64,000 nt of DNA, from NCBI RefSeq assembly GCF_046237605.1, contig NZ_CP143542.1, forward strand, positions 1,178,001 to 1,242,000, read 5' to 3'. Under the pieces are notes generated by a model. It saw only the letters and a program-made list of their open reading frames with translations, was not told the DNA's origin and searched no databases. Positions 8,161 through 15,394 of the stretch are shown here, one piece after another (the first letter of the stretch is position 1; every line of letters starts with the position of its first letter). This DNA is from Paraperibacillus marinus (GTDB lineage: Bacteria; Bacillota; Bacilli; Bacillales; DSM-1321). A program made the translations under genes and the position numbers.

Positions 8161-9300
8161 GTGAACCCTATTAGATACGAACATATTAAAACATGCAAAC
8201 AGACAGGGGCGAGGCTTGGGATCGTACATACTCCGCACGGCTCCTTTGAGACTCCCGTGTTTATGCCGGTGGGGACAATGGCGACAGTCAAAACCATGTC
8301 GCCTGAAGAACTGACAGCCATGGGAGCGGGGATCATCCTCAGCAATACCTATCACCTGTGGCTGAGACCCGGCAATGACATTATAAGGGAAGCGGGCGGC
8401 CTGCATAAATTCATGAATTGGGACAAGGCCATCCTTACAGATTCAGGCGGTTTCCAGGTATTCAGTTTGAGTGAATTCCGGAAGATTGAAGAAGAGGGAG
8501 TCCACTTCCGCAACCACTTGAACGGGGACAAGCTGTTCCTTTCACCAGAGAAAGCGATGCAGATTCAAAATGATCTCGGTTCTGATATCATGATGGCCTT
8601 TGATGAATGTCCGCCATTCCCGGCTACCCATGAATATATGAAGAAGTCTGTTGAACGTACCTCCCGCTGGGCCGAACGCTGCCTGAACGCGCATGGCCGG
8701 CCGGGTGACCAGGGGCTGTTTGGCATCGTTCAGGGCGGAGAATATGAAGATCTGCGCAGACAGAGTGCGATGGATCTCACTTCGCTCGATTTCCCGGGAT
8801 ATGCTGTCGGCGGTCTTTCAGTGGGTGAGCCAAAGGATGTCATGAACAGGGTGCTTGAATTTACCACTCCGCTTCTGCCGGCGGACAAGCCCCGGTATCT
8901 GATGGGTGTCGGTTCCCCGGATTCTCTGATTGATGGTGCCATAAGAGGCATTGATATGTTTGACTGCGTCCTGCCGACCCGGATAGCAAGGAACGGCACA
9001 TTGATGACAAGCGGCGGCAGGGTGGTCATAAAGAACGCCAAGTATGCCAGAGATTTCGGTCCGCTTGACGAAAATTGCAGCTGCCACGTCTGCCAGAATT
9101 ACTCAAGAGCCTACATCCGCCATTTAATCCGCTGTGAAGAAACATTGGGAATTCGTCTAACGACTTATCATAACCTTCATTTTCTGGTAAACTTAATGGA
9201 GCAAGTCAGACAGGCTATCAGGGAAGACCGCCTTGGCGACTTCAGAGAAGAATTCTTTGAGCGCTACGGCTTCAATAAACCGGATGCCAAGAATTTTTAA
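8161..9300 (+). CDS. tgt: Tgt, tRNA-guanine transglycosylase
   Basis: Tgt exchanges guanine 34 for preQ1 in GUN-anticodon tRNAs. The GTG at 8161 (VNPIRYEHIKTCKQTG) has GGAAGGAG 7 bases upstream and gives 379 residues; a longer reading from 8107 overlaps queA. Visible are the nucleophile and base-pocket motif ILTDSGGFQVFSL, the second catalytic Asp in FDCVLPTRIARNG, and the zinc site CSCHVCQNYSRAYIRHLI with a following His. Expression is likely shared with queA and yajC, an arrangement common in bacteria. Confidence 0.97.
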   Translation: MNPIRYEHIKTCKQTGARLGIVHTPHGSFETPVFMPVGTMATVKTMSPEELTAMGAGIILSNTYHLWLRPGNDIIREAGGLHKFMNWDKAILTDSGGFQVFSLSEFRKIEEEGVHFRNHLNGDKLFLSPEKAMQIQNDLGSDIMMAFDECPPFPATHEYMKKSVERTSRWAERCLNAHGRPGDQGLFGIVQGGEYEDLRRQSAMDLTSLDFPGYAVGGLSVGEPKDVMNRVLEFTTPLLPADKPRYLMGVGSPDSLIDGAIRGIDMFDCVLPTRIARNGTLMTSGGRVVIKNAKYARDFGPLDENCSCHVCQNYSRAYIRHLIRCEETLGIRLTTYHNLHFLVNLMEQVRQAIREDRLGDFREEFFERYGFNKPDAKNF

Positions 9301-9318
9301 TCAAAGGAGGTTGAAGAT

Positions 9319-9609
9319 ATGGGTTCATTAGGTTCATTACTGCCATTGCTGTTAATGTTTGTATTGTTTTATTTCCTGCTGATCCGTCCGCAGCAAAAGC
9401 GTCAAAAAGCTGTCCAGACCATGCAGGGAGGCCTTGCGAAGGGAGACAAAATTGTCACCATCGGCGGGCTTCACGGAATTGTGGATTCTCTTGATGAGAA
9501 CAAGATGGTTATCCGCTGCGGCGACGGCAGCAGGCTTACATATGACCGTGCGGCTGTCCGTGAAGTAACGGAAAAGGCACAGGAAGCAAGTGTTTCACTG
9601 GAAAAATAA
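9319..9609 (+). CDS. yajC: YajC, preprotein translocase accessory subunit
   Basis: A small membrane protein that associates with SecDF and the Sec translocon. The 96-residue product has one N-terminal transmembrane helix (LGSLLPLLLMFVLFYFLLI) followed by RPQQKRQK and a soluble domain with GDKIVTIGGLHGIV. A near-perfect AAAGGAGG is 9 bases upstream. It is last in the ruvA-yajC run and is followed by a bidirectional-looking hairpin. Its partner secDF is 2.8 kb away. Confidence 0.95.
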   Translation: MGSLGSLLPLLLMFVLFYFLLIRPQQKRQKAVQTMQGGLAKGDKIVTIGGLHGIVDSLDENKMVIRCGDGSRLTYDRAAVREVTEKAQEASVSLEK

Positions 9610-9613
9610 AAGA

Positions 9614-9651
9614 ACAGCGGCTGTCCCTCCGGGGCTGCCGCTGTTTTTTTA
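9614..9651 (+). terminator. Intrinsic terminator after yajC
   Basis: acagcggc (9614-9621) pairs with gccgctgt (9637-9644), followed by a T-run to 9650. The stop codon of the convergent yrzE-type gene sits at the end of the T-run. Confidence 0.88.
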
Positions 9652-10041
9652 TTTAGTCGAACTTGTACTTATATTGACCCCAAGGATTGCACCCATCATG
9701 GCGGTGACTATAAAGCAGGTATGATAAATCAGCTGTTTCAATGAAAAGAGTGAATCATGTCCCAGGTATTGAAACAGCAAAATGATGACGCTGTAGAGCA
9801 GGCCCGTCCCCCCGCCAATGAGCCAGCCCTGCCTTTTTCCCTTGCCGCCGGTAATGAAGCCTCCAAGGAACATGGATATAAAGGATACAATCATAACCGG
9901 ATATGTTAAGGAGGCTTCAGTCAATGATGTGAACCTTAATAATATGGAAAAGATAAAACTGGCCAATGCTGCCATCATGAAAATTGAACCGACACCAAAA
10001 AGTACTGCGCTCCCTATTTTCCTAGACTCCACCTGTCCCAC
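9649..10041 (-). CDS. yrzE: YrzE-like TIGR04086 family membrane protein
   Basis: A 130-residue integral membrane protein with about four predicted helices (for example VLFGVGSIFMMAALASFIF, VMIVSFISMFLGGFITGG and LIGGGTGLLYSVIILLF). It corresponds in place and character to B. subtilis YrzE, between yajC and spoVB. Function is unknown. It is convergent with yajC. B. subtilis has yrbG between yrzE and spoVB; there is no room for that here. Confidence 0.75.
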   Translation of the reverse strand: MGQVESRKIGSAVLFGVGSIFMMAALASFIFSILLRFTSLTEASLTYPVMIVSFISMFLGGFITGGKGKRQGWLIGGGTGLLYSVIILLFQYLGHDSLFSLKQLIYHTCFIVTAMMGAILGVNISTSSTK

Positions 10042-10172
10042 TCCCTCAAATAGATATAAAAGTCATACTGCTGAATTCATGGTCTGTTTTACTTACAGCA
10101 GCGGCCTGCATCCCCTGTTTCCCTACATGCATATTCAAATGAAACGGTAATTAGAAGTCCAAGCTTATAAAT
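10042..10172. other. Intergenic stretch between yrzE and spoVB
   Basis: 131 bases upstream of yrzE and downstream of spoVB (both minus). No convincing gene or hairpin was recognised. Confidence 0.4.
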
Positions 10173-11741
10173 TCATGACCGTCTGTAAAATAAGGCAAGC
10201 AGCATGTTTCCGAATAACGGGATTCTTTTTGTTTCCTCCCGGCTCATGAGTCTGCACAGGAACATCAGTATGATGAATAAGAGGGCCATCACCCCGACAG
10301 CAAGCAGGAGGCGGATTGCTGCAGTTGTGTCGTTCAGGATATGGTAATAAATCCAGTGTCCGGCTGCGCAAACAGGGACAAGGATGAGAAAGGTGAAAAA
10401 GTAGGGCCTTATATGGATGCTCATATTGATTTTTTTCATGATGGTCGCATAGTGGAGCATCGTCACAAGCACTGTGCCGACTGCAATCCCGGCTGCGGCA
10501 CCCATGATCCCGAAGGCTTCCTGAGAGGCAAAGATGAAGATGACAGCTGTCTTTAATACAGCGCCGATTAAACTGTTGTACATGGCGGCCCTGGCCATGT
10601 TCAATGCCTGCAGGGCTGCCTGCAGCGGGGCCTGATAATAGGAAAAGATAAAGAACGGAGCCAGGAATTTAATAAATACCGCAGCATGCGATGTACCGTA
10701 CAGGGCCTCCATGAGCGGATCGGCCAGGATGTACAGGATGGCTGCGGAAAGGGCGCCGGTCAAGAAGGAAAACCGGAGTGCCTGCTGCAGCCGGTGCTCA
10801 ACAAGCCTCCCGTTCCCCGAATAGTTGGCCTCGCTCAGGGCCGGAATCAAGGAAGTGGATAGAGAATAGGTCACAAAGGAAGGCAGCATTAAAAGCGGCA
10901 GGGCGTAGCCTGTTAATTCCCCGTACTGTCTTGTGGCAAGAGAGGATGCGACACCTGCCATAGCCAGGCTCTGTGCCACCACAATGGGTTCTGCAAACCA
11001 TGACAGCGACCCAATCAGCCGTCCCCCTGTTGTTGGGAGGGCTACTTCCATCAATTCCTGGAATGTGCTTTTTCCTGACTTGACCGCCTGAAAGAAGTTA
11101 CGGCGGAAGCGGAAATGTTTCTTAAGCTTGAACATGGCAAGAAGATACAAGAGCGACACCAATTCTCCAATCACATTCGCACTCATGGCCGCAGCTGCGG
11201 CATATTCCACCCCATACGGGAGGAACTTGACAGTAAGGAATGCGACAAGCGATATCCTCACAACCTGTTCGAGCACCTGAGAGTAGGCGGCCGGCTTCAT
11301 ATTCTGCCTGCCCTGGAAGTATCCCCTGAGTACCGAAGAAACAGCGACGATTGGAATGATGGGCACCATCGCAAGCAGCGGATAGACGATGCGTGTATCG
11401 GTAAACAGGTATTTGGACAGGACGGGAGCGCAGACTGCGAGAATAGGGGTGAAAATGATACTCAGCCCGAGGGTGGTGCTCAGTGAGACGACAAGAATCT
11501 TTTTTACCTTTTTCTCATTATTGCTTGCCGCTGCTTCGGCGACGCATTTTGAAATGGCAACAGGGAGGCCGAGCTGTATGATAGAGATGACCAGGATGAG
11601 GGTGGGGAAGGCCATCATGAACAGCCCCACGCCTTCTTCCCCTATGGATCTGGCGACGACAATTCTATTAATAAATCCAAGAATTCTTGTAATCAAGCCA
11701 GCTGCCAGAAGAATCATGGTTCCTTTCAAAAACTTTGACAA
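10173..11741 (-). CDS. spoVB: SpoVB, MOP-family sporulation membrane protein
   Basis: A polytopic membrane protein of the MOP/MurJ-like exporter superfamily needed for spore cortex synthesis, thought to move lipid-linked cortex precursors in the mother cell. A TTG start at 11741 (MSKFLKGTMILLAAGLITRILGFINRIVVARSIGEEGVG) matches the family N-terminus, has AAGGCAGG upstream and gives 522 residues, near the usual 518. The ATG 36 bases further upstream has no ribosome binding site. About 14 hydrophobic segments are visible. Confidence 0.9.
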   Translation of the reverse strand: MSKFLKGTMILLAAGLITRILGFINRIVVARSIGEEGVGLFMMAFPTLILVISIIQLGLPVAISKCVAEAAASNNEKKVKKILVVSLSTTLGLSIIFTPILAVCAPVLSKYLFTDTRIVYPLLAMVPIIPIVAVSSVLRGYFQGRQNMKPAAYSQVLEQVVRISLVAFLTVKFLPYGVEYAAAAAMSANVIGELVSLLYLLAMFKLKKHFRFRRNFFQAVKSGKSTFQELMEVALPTTGGRLIGSLSWFAEPIVVAQSLAMAGVASSLATRQYGELTGYALPLLMLPSFVTYSLSTSLIPALSEANYSGNGRLVEHRLQQALRFSFLTGALSAAILYILADPLMEALYGTSHAAVFIKFLAPFFIFSYYQAPLQAALQALNMARAAMYNSLIGAVLKTAVIFIFASQEAFGIMGAAAGIAVGTVLVTMLHYATIMKKINMSIHIRPYFFTFLILVPVCAAGHWIYYHILNDTTAAIRLLLAVGVMALLFIILMFLCRLMSREETKRIPLFGNMLLALFYRRS

Positions 11742-11888
11742 CGACAATCCCTGCCTTCTCAAAAATAGTGAATTCATATACAATTAACTATATGCATCAG
11801 GGTGGACAAAGCATGACAGGCCATTTTAAAAACTCAACGTATCAGGGGAACCGAAACTGTAAATAACTGACGGAATGGAGCGTTTCAT

Positions 11889-12188
11889 ATGAATGCAGAG
11901 CATCCATATCAGCATTATAGAGAGAAGGTCAGGCCGGCACTGGACAGTAAGCTGGACGAATTTGCCCTGCTTGGTTATGGGGAAGTCAAGGAGGACGAAT
12001 TGTGGCTCTATCTGACCAGAAAGAAATGGAAGAAGCCGAAGGAAGACATCCGCCTTTTTGAAGTTGTAGAGGATATTCTTTCGCTTACAGTGAGTGAATT
12101 TATGAATTTTACGACGATTGAAGCCTTTAAGCAGCCCTCGATTTTCAGTGCAGAAGGAAAAAAAGAGCTGAAAGACCTGTTATTTTAG
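11889..12188 (+). CDS. comN: ComN, post-transcriptional regulator of comE mRNA
   Basis: A 99-residue cytosolic protein matching the ComN (YrzD) family, which in B. subtilis acts on the comE operon leader and localises comE mRNA to poles and septa through DivIVA. Visible features are an N-terminal helix with HYREKVRPALDSKLDEF, a basic RKKWKKPKED stretch and the VSEFMNFTTIEAFK motif. Its location between spoVB and secDF is the B. subtilis position. Confidence 0.85.
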   Translation: MNAEHPYQHYREKVRPALDSKLDEFALLGYGEVKEDELWLYLTRKKWKKPKEDIRLFEVVEDILSLTVSEFMNFTTIEAFKQPSIFSAEGKKELKDLLF

Positions 12189-12209
12189 TCATGTTTTAAA
12201 AATAGCAAA

Positions 12210-12238
12210 TTGACAGTGAATTTAAATTGAATCATAAT
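12210..12238 (+). promoter_or_regulatory. Sigma-A-type promoter upstream of secDF
   Basis: TTGACA (12210-12215), a 17-base spacer and CATAAT (12233-12238). The predicted transcript would have a leader of about 165 bases containing the hairpin at 12290-12307. Confidence 0.55.
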
Positions 12239-12289
12239 GTTCTTTGTGATGGTTTTTACTGCCAGCAAAAGGTAAATATGCGAGACAAC

Positions 12290-12314
12290 GCCTGGCAGGC
12301 GCCAGGCTTTCTTT
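12290..12314 (+). terminator. Hairpin with T-run between comN and secDF
   Basis: gcctggc (12290-12296), a 4-base loop, gccaggc (12301-12307), then TTTCTTT. It lies downstream of the predicted secDF promoter, so it could terminate comN read-through or attenuate secDF. Confidence 0.65.
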
Positions 12315-12412
12315 AGATCGTTTATATCTTCATAGGGTCAGGAGTGATGCAGAACATACATATGAGCTAAACAGCTTCAAAGTGATTGAATACAGAGGAG
12401 GCAACACAGAAA

Positions 12413-14668
12413 ATGGTAAAAAGAGCTAGGATAGCTGCCTTTTTTATCTTGTTGCTGGCAATGCTTGCAACGATAGGTACTACATCCAACAGTATACTGA
12501 ATAAGATCAACCTCGGTCTGGATCTGCAGGGCGGGTTTGAAGTCCTGTACGAAGTTCAGCCTGAAAAGGGACAAAAGGTCACGAATGCCACACTGAAGAG
12601 TACTGCAAGCGCGCTTGAAAAGCGTGTAAACGTCCTTGGAGTGAGTGAGCCGAACATCCAGATAGAAGGAAAGGACCGCATCCGGGTACAGCTTGCCGGA
12701 GTAAAGGATCAGGACAAGGCCCGTGAAATCCTTTCCACCCAGGCAAAGCTCACTTTCCGGGATTACAATGATAAAGTGCTGCTGAGCGGGGCGGACCTGA
12801 AGGCAAATGGAGCCAAACAGACCTTCTACGAAAACTCTCCGGCAGTAGAAGTCACACTGAAGGATGCCGGGAAATTCAAGGACATCACACAAAATCTTTC
12901 CCAATTGCCGCAGGGTGCGAATGTTCTTGCCATCTGGCTTGATTTCGAGGAAGGAAAAGATTCCTACCAGAAGCCTGATACACATGACAATATGATATCT
13001 GCCCCTGGAGTTTCAAAAATCATTGATTCGAAGACGGTCTATATTACGGGCAGCTTCAAGGTGGAGGAAGCGACAGAGCTTGCAAACCTTCTTAATGCCG
13101 GGGCGCTCCCGGTGGAGCTCGACGAAAAGTATTCAACATCCGTTGGTGCAAAATTCGGGGAGGAAGCACTGCATAAGACCATTGAAGCAGGAATCATCGG
13201 CATTGTCGCCATTTTCCTGTTCATGCTTGTCTATTACCGGTTCCCGGGCTTTATCGCTATCATCACCCTCGCGGCTTATATTTACCTTACGCTTCTCATA
13301 TTCCAGCTGATGCAGGGGGTTCTGACCCTGCCTGGCCTCGCGGCCCTGGTGCTGGGCGTGGGGATAGCTGTTGATACAAATATCATTACGTATGAACGGA
13401 TCAAGGATGAAATCAAGCTGGGACGTACCATTAAATCAGCGTTTGCAGCGGGTAATAAGAACTCCTTCGTTACTATCCTGGATGCGAACTTAACCACGCT
13501 CCTGGCAGCGGGAGTGCTGTTTGTTTACGGTAACAGCTCTGTAAAAGGGTTCGCAACCATGCTCATCATTGCTATCCTGTTAAGTTTCTTTACAAATGTA
13601 TTCCTGTCCAGGATCCTTATGAACCTTTGGATTCAGAGCAATTTCCTGAATAAAAAGTTCAGCTGGTTCGGTGTCCGCAAAAAGGATATTCATGATCTCA
13701 AGGATTCCACGGATTCCTTCAGCATGCCGACCCGCTTTGACCGTATTGATTTTGTCAAGCACCGGAAGAAGTTTTATGCCTTCTCCGTCCTTCTTACGGT
13801 TCTGGGCATTATCTTCCTATTGGTGTTCAAGCTGAATCTCGCCATTGACTTCACGAGCGGGACAAGGATCGAGCTTAAATCGGACAAAGCCCTTACAACC
13901 AGCGAAGTCAGGGACGAATTTGAATCCCTCGGCTTTGAGGCTGACGATATAGTCCTGTCAGGACAGGGGAATAAGACGGCTGTCGTCAGGCTGAAAGGGG
14001 TCATGGATAAGCAGGAGATTTCCAAGGTTAAAAAAGGGATTGAGGATAAATATGGCAGCGATCCGACGGTGAGCACCGTATCGCCGACAATCGGAAGGGA
14101 GCTTGCAAAGAATGCATTCTACGCTATTCTGATCGCCTCACTCGGAATCATCATCTATGTAACACTGAGATATGAATGGAAAATGGCCTTCCCGGCAGTG
14201 CTTGCGCTGCTGCATGACGCTTTTTTCATTGTCACAGTATTCAGTCTGATCCGGTTGGAAGTGGATATCACCTTCATCGCGGCAGTCCTGACCATAGTAG
14301 GTTATTCAATCAATGATACAATCGTAACCTTTGACCGGATCCGTGAAAATATGAAGAAGAAACGGAAGATCAAGACACCGCAGGAGCTTGAGGACATTGT
14401 AAATGTAAGTCTGCGGCAGACTTTCGGCCGCTCCGTCAACACGGTGCTCATGGTCATCATACCGGTTATCGCCCTGCTGCTGCTCGGAAGCGAAACACTC
14501 TTCAATTTCTCATTCGCCCTTTTAATGGGATTAATCTGCGGAGTATACTCTTCCTTATTTATCGCAGCACAATTATGGCTTGACTTTAAAACAAAAGAAC
14601 TTAAACAAAAAGGCTCCCTGCAGACTTTTGTCGAAAAGAAGAAGACCAGCTCGGAACCACAAGTGTAA
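12413..14668 (+). CDS. secDF: SecDF, fused preprotein translocase subunits
   Basis: A proton-driven membrane protein that assists late steps of Sec export; SecD and SecF are fused here, as in B. subtilis. The 751-residue protein has an N-terminal helix, LGLDLQGGFEVLY (SecD P1 start), SecD helices with LVLGVGIAVDTNIITYERIKDE, then the SecF half beginning near KLNLAIDFTSGTRIELKS and ending with helices containing IVGYSINDTIVTFDRIRENM. The ATG at 12413 has GAGGAGG 11 bases upstream; the TTG at 12386 would overlap that site. A strong terminator follows. Confidence 0.96.
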   Translation: MVKRARIAAFFILLLAMLATIGTTSNSILNKINLGLDLQGGFEVLYEVQPEKGQKVTNATLKSTASALEKRVNVLGVSEPNIQIEGKDRIRVQLAGVKDQDKAREILSTQAKLTFRDYNDKVLLSGADLKANGAKQTFYENSPAVEVTLKDAGKFKDITQNLSQLPQGANVLAIWLDFEEGKDSYQKPDTHDNMISAPGVSKIIDSKTVYITGSFKVEEATELANLLNAGALPVELDEKYSTSVGAKFGEEALHKTIEAGIIGIVAIFLFMLVYYRFPGFIAIITLAAYIYLTLLIFQLMQGVLTLPGLAALVLGVGIAVDTNIITYERIKDEIKLGRTIKSAFAAGNKNSFVTILDANLTTLLAAGVLFVYGNSSVKGFATMLIIAILLSFFTNVFLSRILMNLWIQSNFLNKKFSWFGVRKKDIHDLKDSTDSFSMPTRFDRIDFVKHRKKFYAFSVLLTVLGIIFLLVFKLNLAIDFTSGTRIELKSDKALTTSEVRDEFESLGFEADDIVLSGQGNKTAVVRLKGVMDKQEISKVKKGIEDKYGSDPTVSTVSPTIGRELAKNAFYAILIASLGIIIYVTLRYEWKMAFPAVLALLHDAFFIVTVFSLIRLEVDITFIAAVLTIVGYSINDTIVTFDRIRENMKKKRKIKTPQELEDIVNVSLRQTFGRSVNTVLMVIIPVIALLLLGSETLFNFSFALLMGLICGVYSSLFIAAQLWLDFKTKELKQKGSLQTFVEKKKTSSEPQV

Positions 14669-14679
14669 AAAGATAAAGA

Positions 14680-14716
14680 ACCCGCATATGGCTGCTGCCT
14701 GTGCGGGTCTTTTTTC
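14680..14716 (+). terminator. Intrinsic terminator after secDF
   Basis: acccgca (14680-14686) pairs with tgcgggt (14702-14708), followed by TCTTTTTTCT. A repeat element begins within this T-tract. Confidence 0.9.
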
Positions 14717-14905
14717 TGTGGGAAAAGGGCGGAGCTGCACGTACCATAAGGCTTCCTGCAGCTTGGTATCACCATCATTGGTCTTGCTGGCATTCCCTTT
14801 CGCCTTACTCCGCTCCACCGCCTTATTGTGTTTGTTCCTTCTCGGCACGGTTCCTTTTCATGCATGAGCTGCAATTAGAAAACTCATTTTTGGTTTATGC
14901 TACCC
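14711..14905 (+). repeat. Intergenic repeat family 1, copy A
   Basis: About 195 non-coding bases matching copies at 35.57 and 36.18 kb. Shared blocks in order: tctgtggaaaaggggcggag, ttcctgcagct, ccaccgccttattgtgtttg, and agaaaactcat followed by tttgtttt. It begins directly at the T-tract of the secDF terminator. No consistent ORF is kept among copies. Confidence 0.85.
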
Positions 14906-14984
14906 AAGCCTTCTTTTGGTCCTGGTTTTTAACCTGTGAAAACAGGGGAAATTAGAAAGGTACCCATTCTATGGAGGTGGATGT

Positions 14985-15332
14985 ATGAAAACACAGTGGA
15001 CTTTTATAATAGCACTGGCATTTGCACTGGTTGTGGCTGTATTTGCTGTGGTGAATGTAGACAGCGTGACGGTGAATTATGTGTTTGGCACTTCCCGTAT
15101 TCCGCTTATTCTGGTGATTCTCAGTTCTGCTTTTATGGGTGGGATTATTGCAGGGTCGCTTGGCCTGATCAGGGTGTTTTCCCAAAGGCGGGAAATCCGC
15201 AGGCTGAAGCAGGAACGGGACGAAAAGGAAGTTCAGCTGGAATTGGCCGAAAGGCAGACGCCTGCCCAGGATGGCCTGGAAGAACAGGAACAAACCGTGT
15301 ACAGCGGTGGAAACGCCGCTGACAGGAGGTAA
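14985..15332 (+). CDS. yrvD: LapA-domain (DUF1049) membrane protein, YrvD-like
   Basis: A 115-residue protein with two N-terminal transmembrane helices (WTFIIALAFALVVAVFAVVNV and IPLILVILSSAFMGGIIAGS) and a charged, coiled-coil-like tail (SQRREIRRLKQERDEKEVQLELAER). This is the LapA/YrvD layout; the Gram-negative relatives act with LapB in envelope homeostasis, and the Bacillus role is unknown. TGGAGGTGG lies 4 bases before the ATG. recJ is next, as in B. subtilis. Confidence 0.82.
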   Translation: MKTQWTFIIALAFALVVAVFAVVNVDSVTVNYVFGTSRIPLILVILSSAFMGGIIAGSLGLIRVFSQRREIRRLKQERDEKEVQLELAERQTPAQDGLEEQEQTVYSGGNAADRR

Positions 15333-15342
15333 ATATTCTGCA

Positions 15343-15371
15343 TTGAAACCCCTTGGCCTCTTTTGTATAAT
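15343..15371 (+). promoter_or_regulatory. Sigma-A-type promoter for recJ-apt
   Basis: TTGAAA (15343-15348), a 17-base spacer and TATAAT (15366-15371), 24 bases before the recJ ATG. Confidence 0.7.
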
Positions 15372-15394
15372 AAGGGAGGTTAAGGGGTGAATGT

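Noticed and set aside
12377..12985. 202-codon minus-strand ORF opposite secDF
   Set aside because: Shadow of the secDF 5' region; Cys-rich nonsense composition.
14302..14874. 190-codon minus-strand ORF spanning repeat copy A and the secDF end
   Set aside because: Runs through the terminator and opposite secDF; the equivalent frame is broken in copies B and C.
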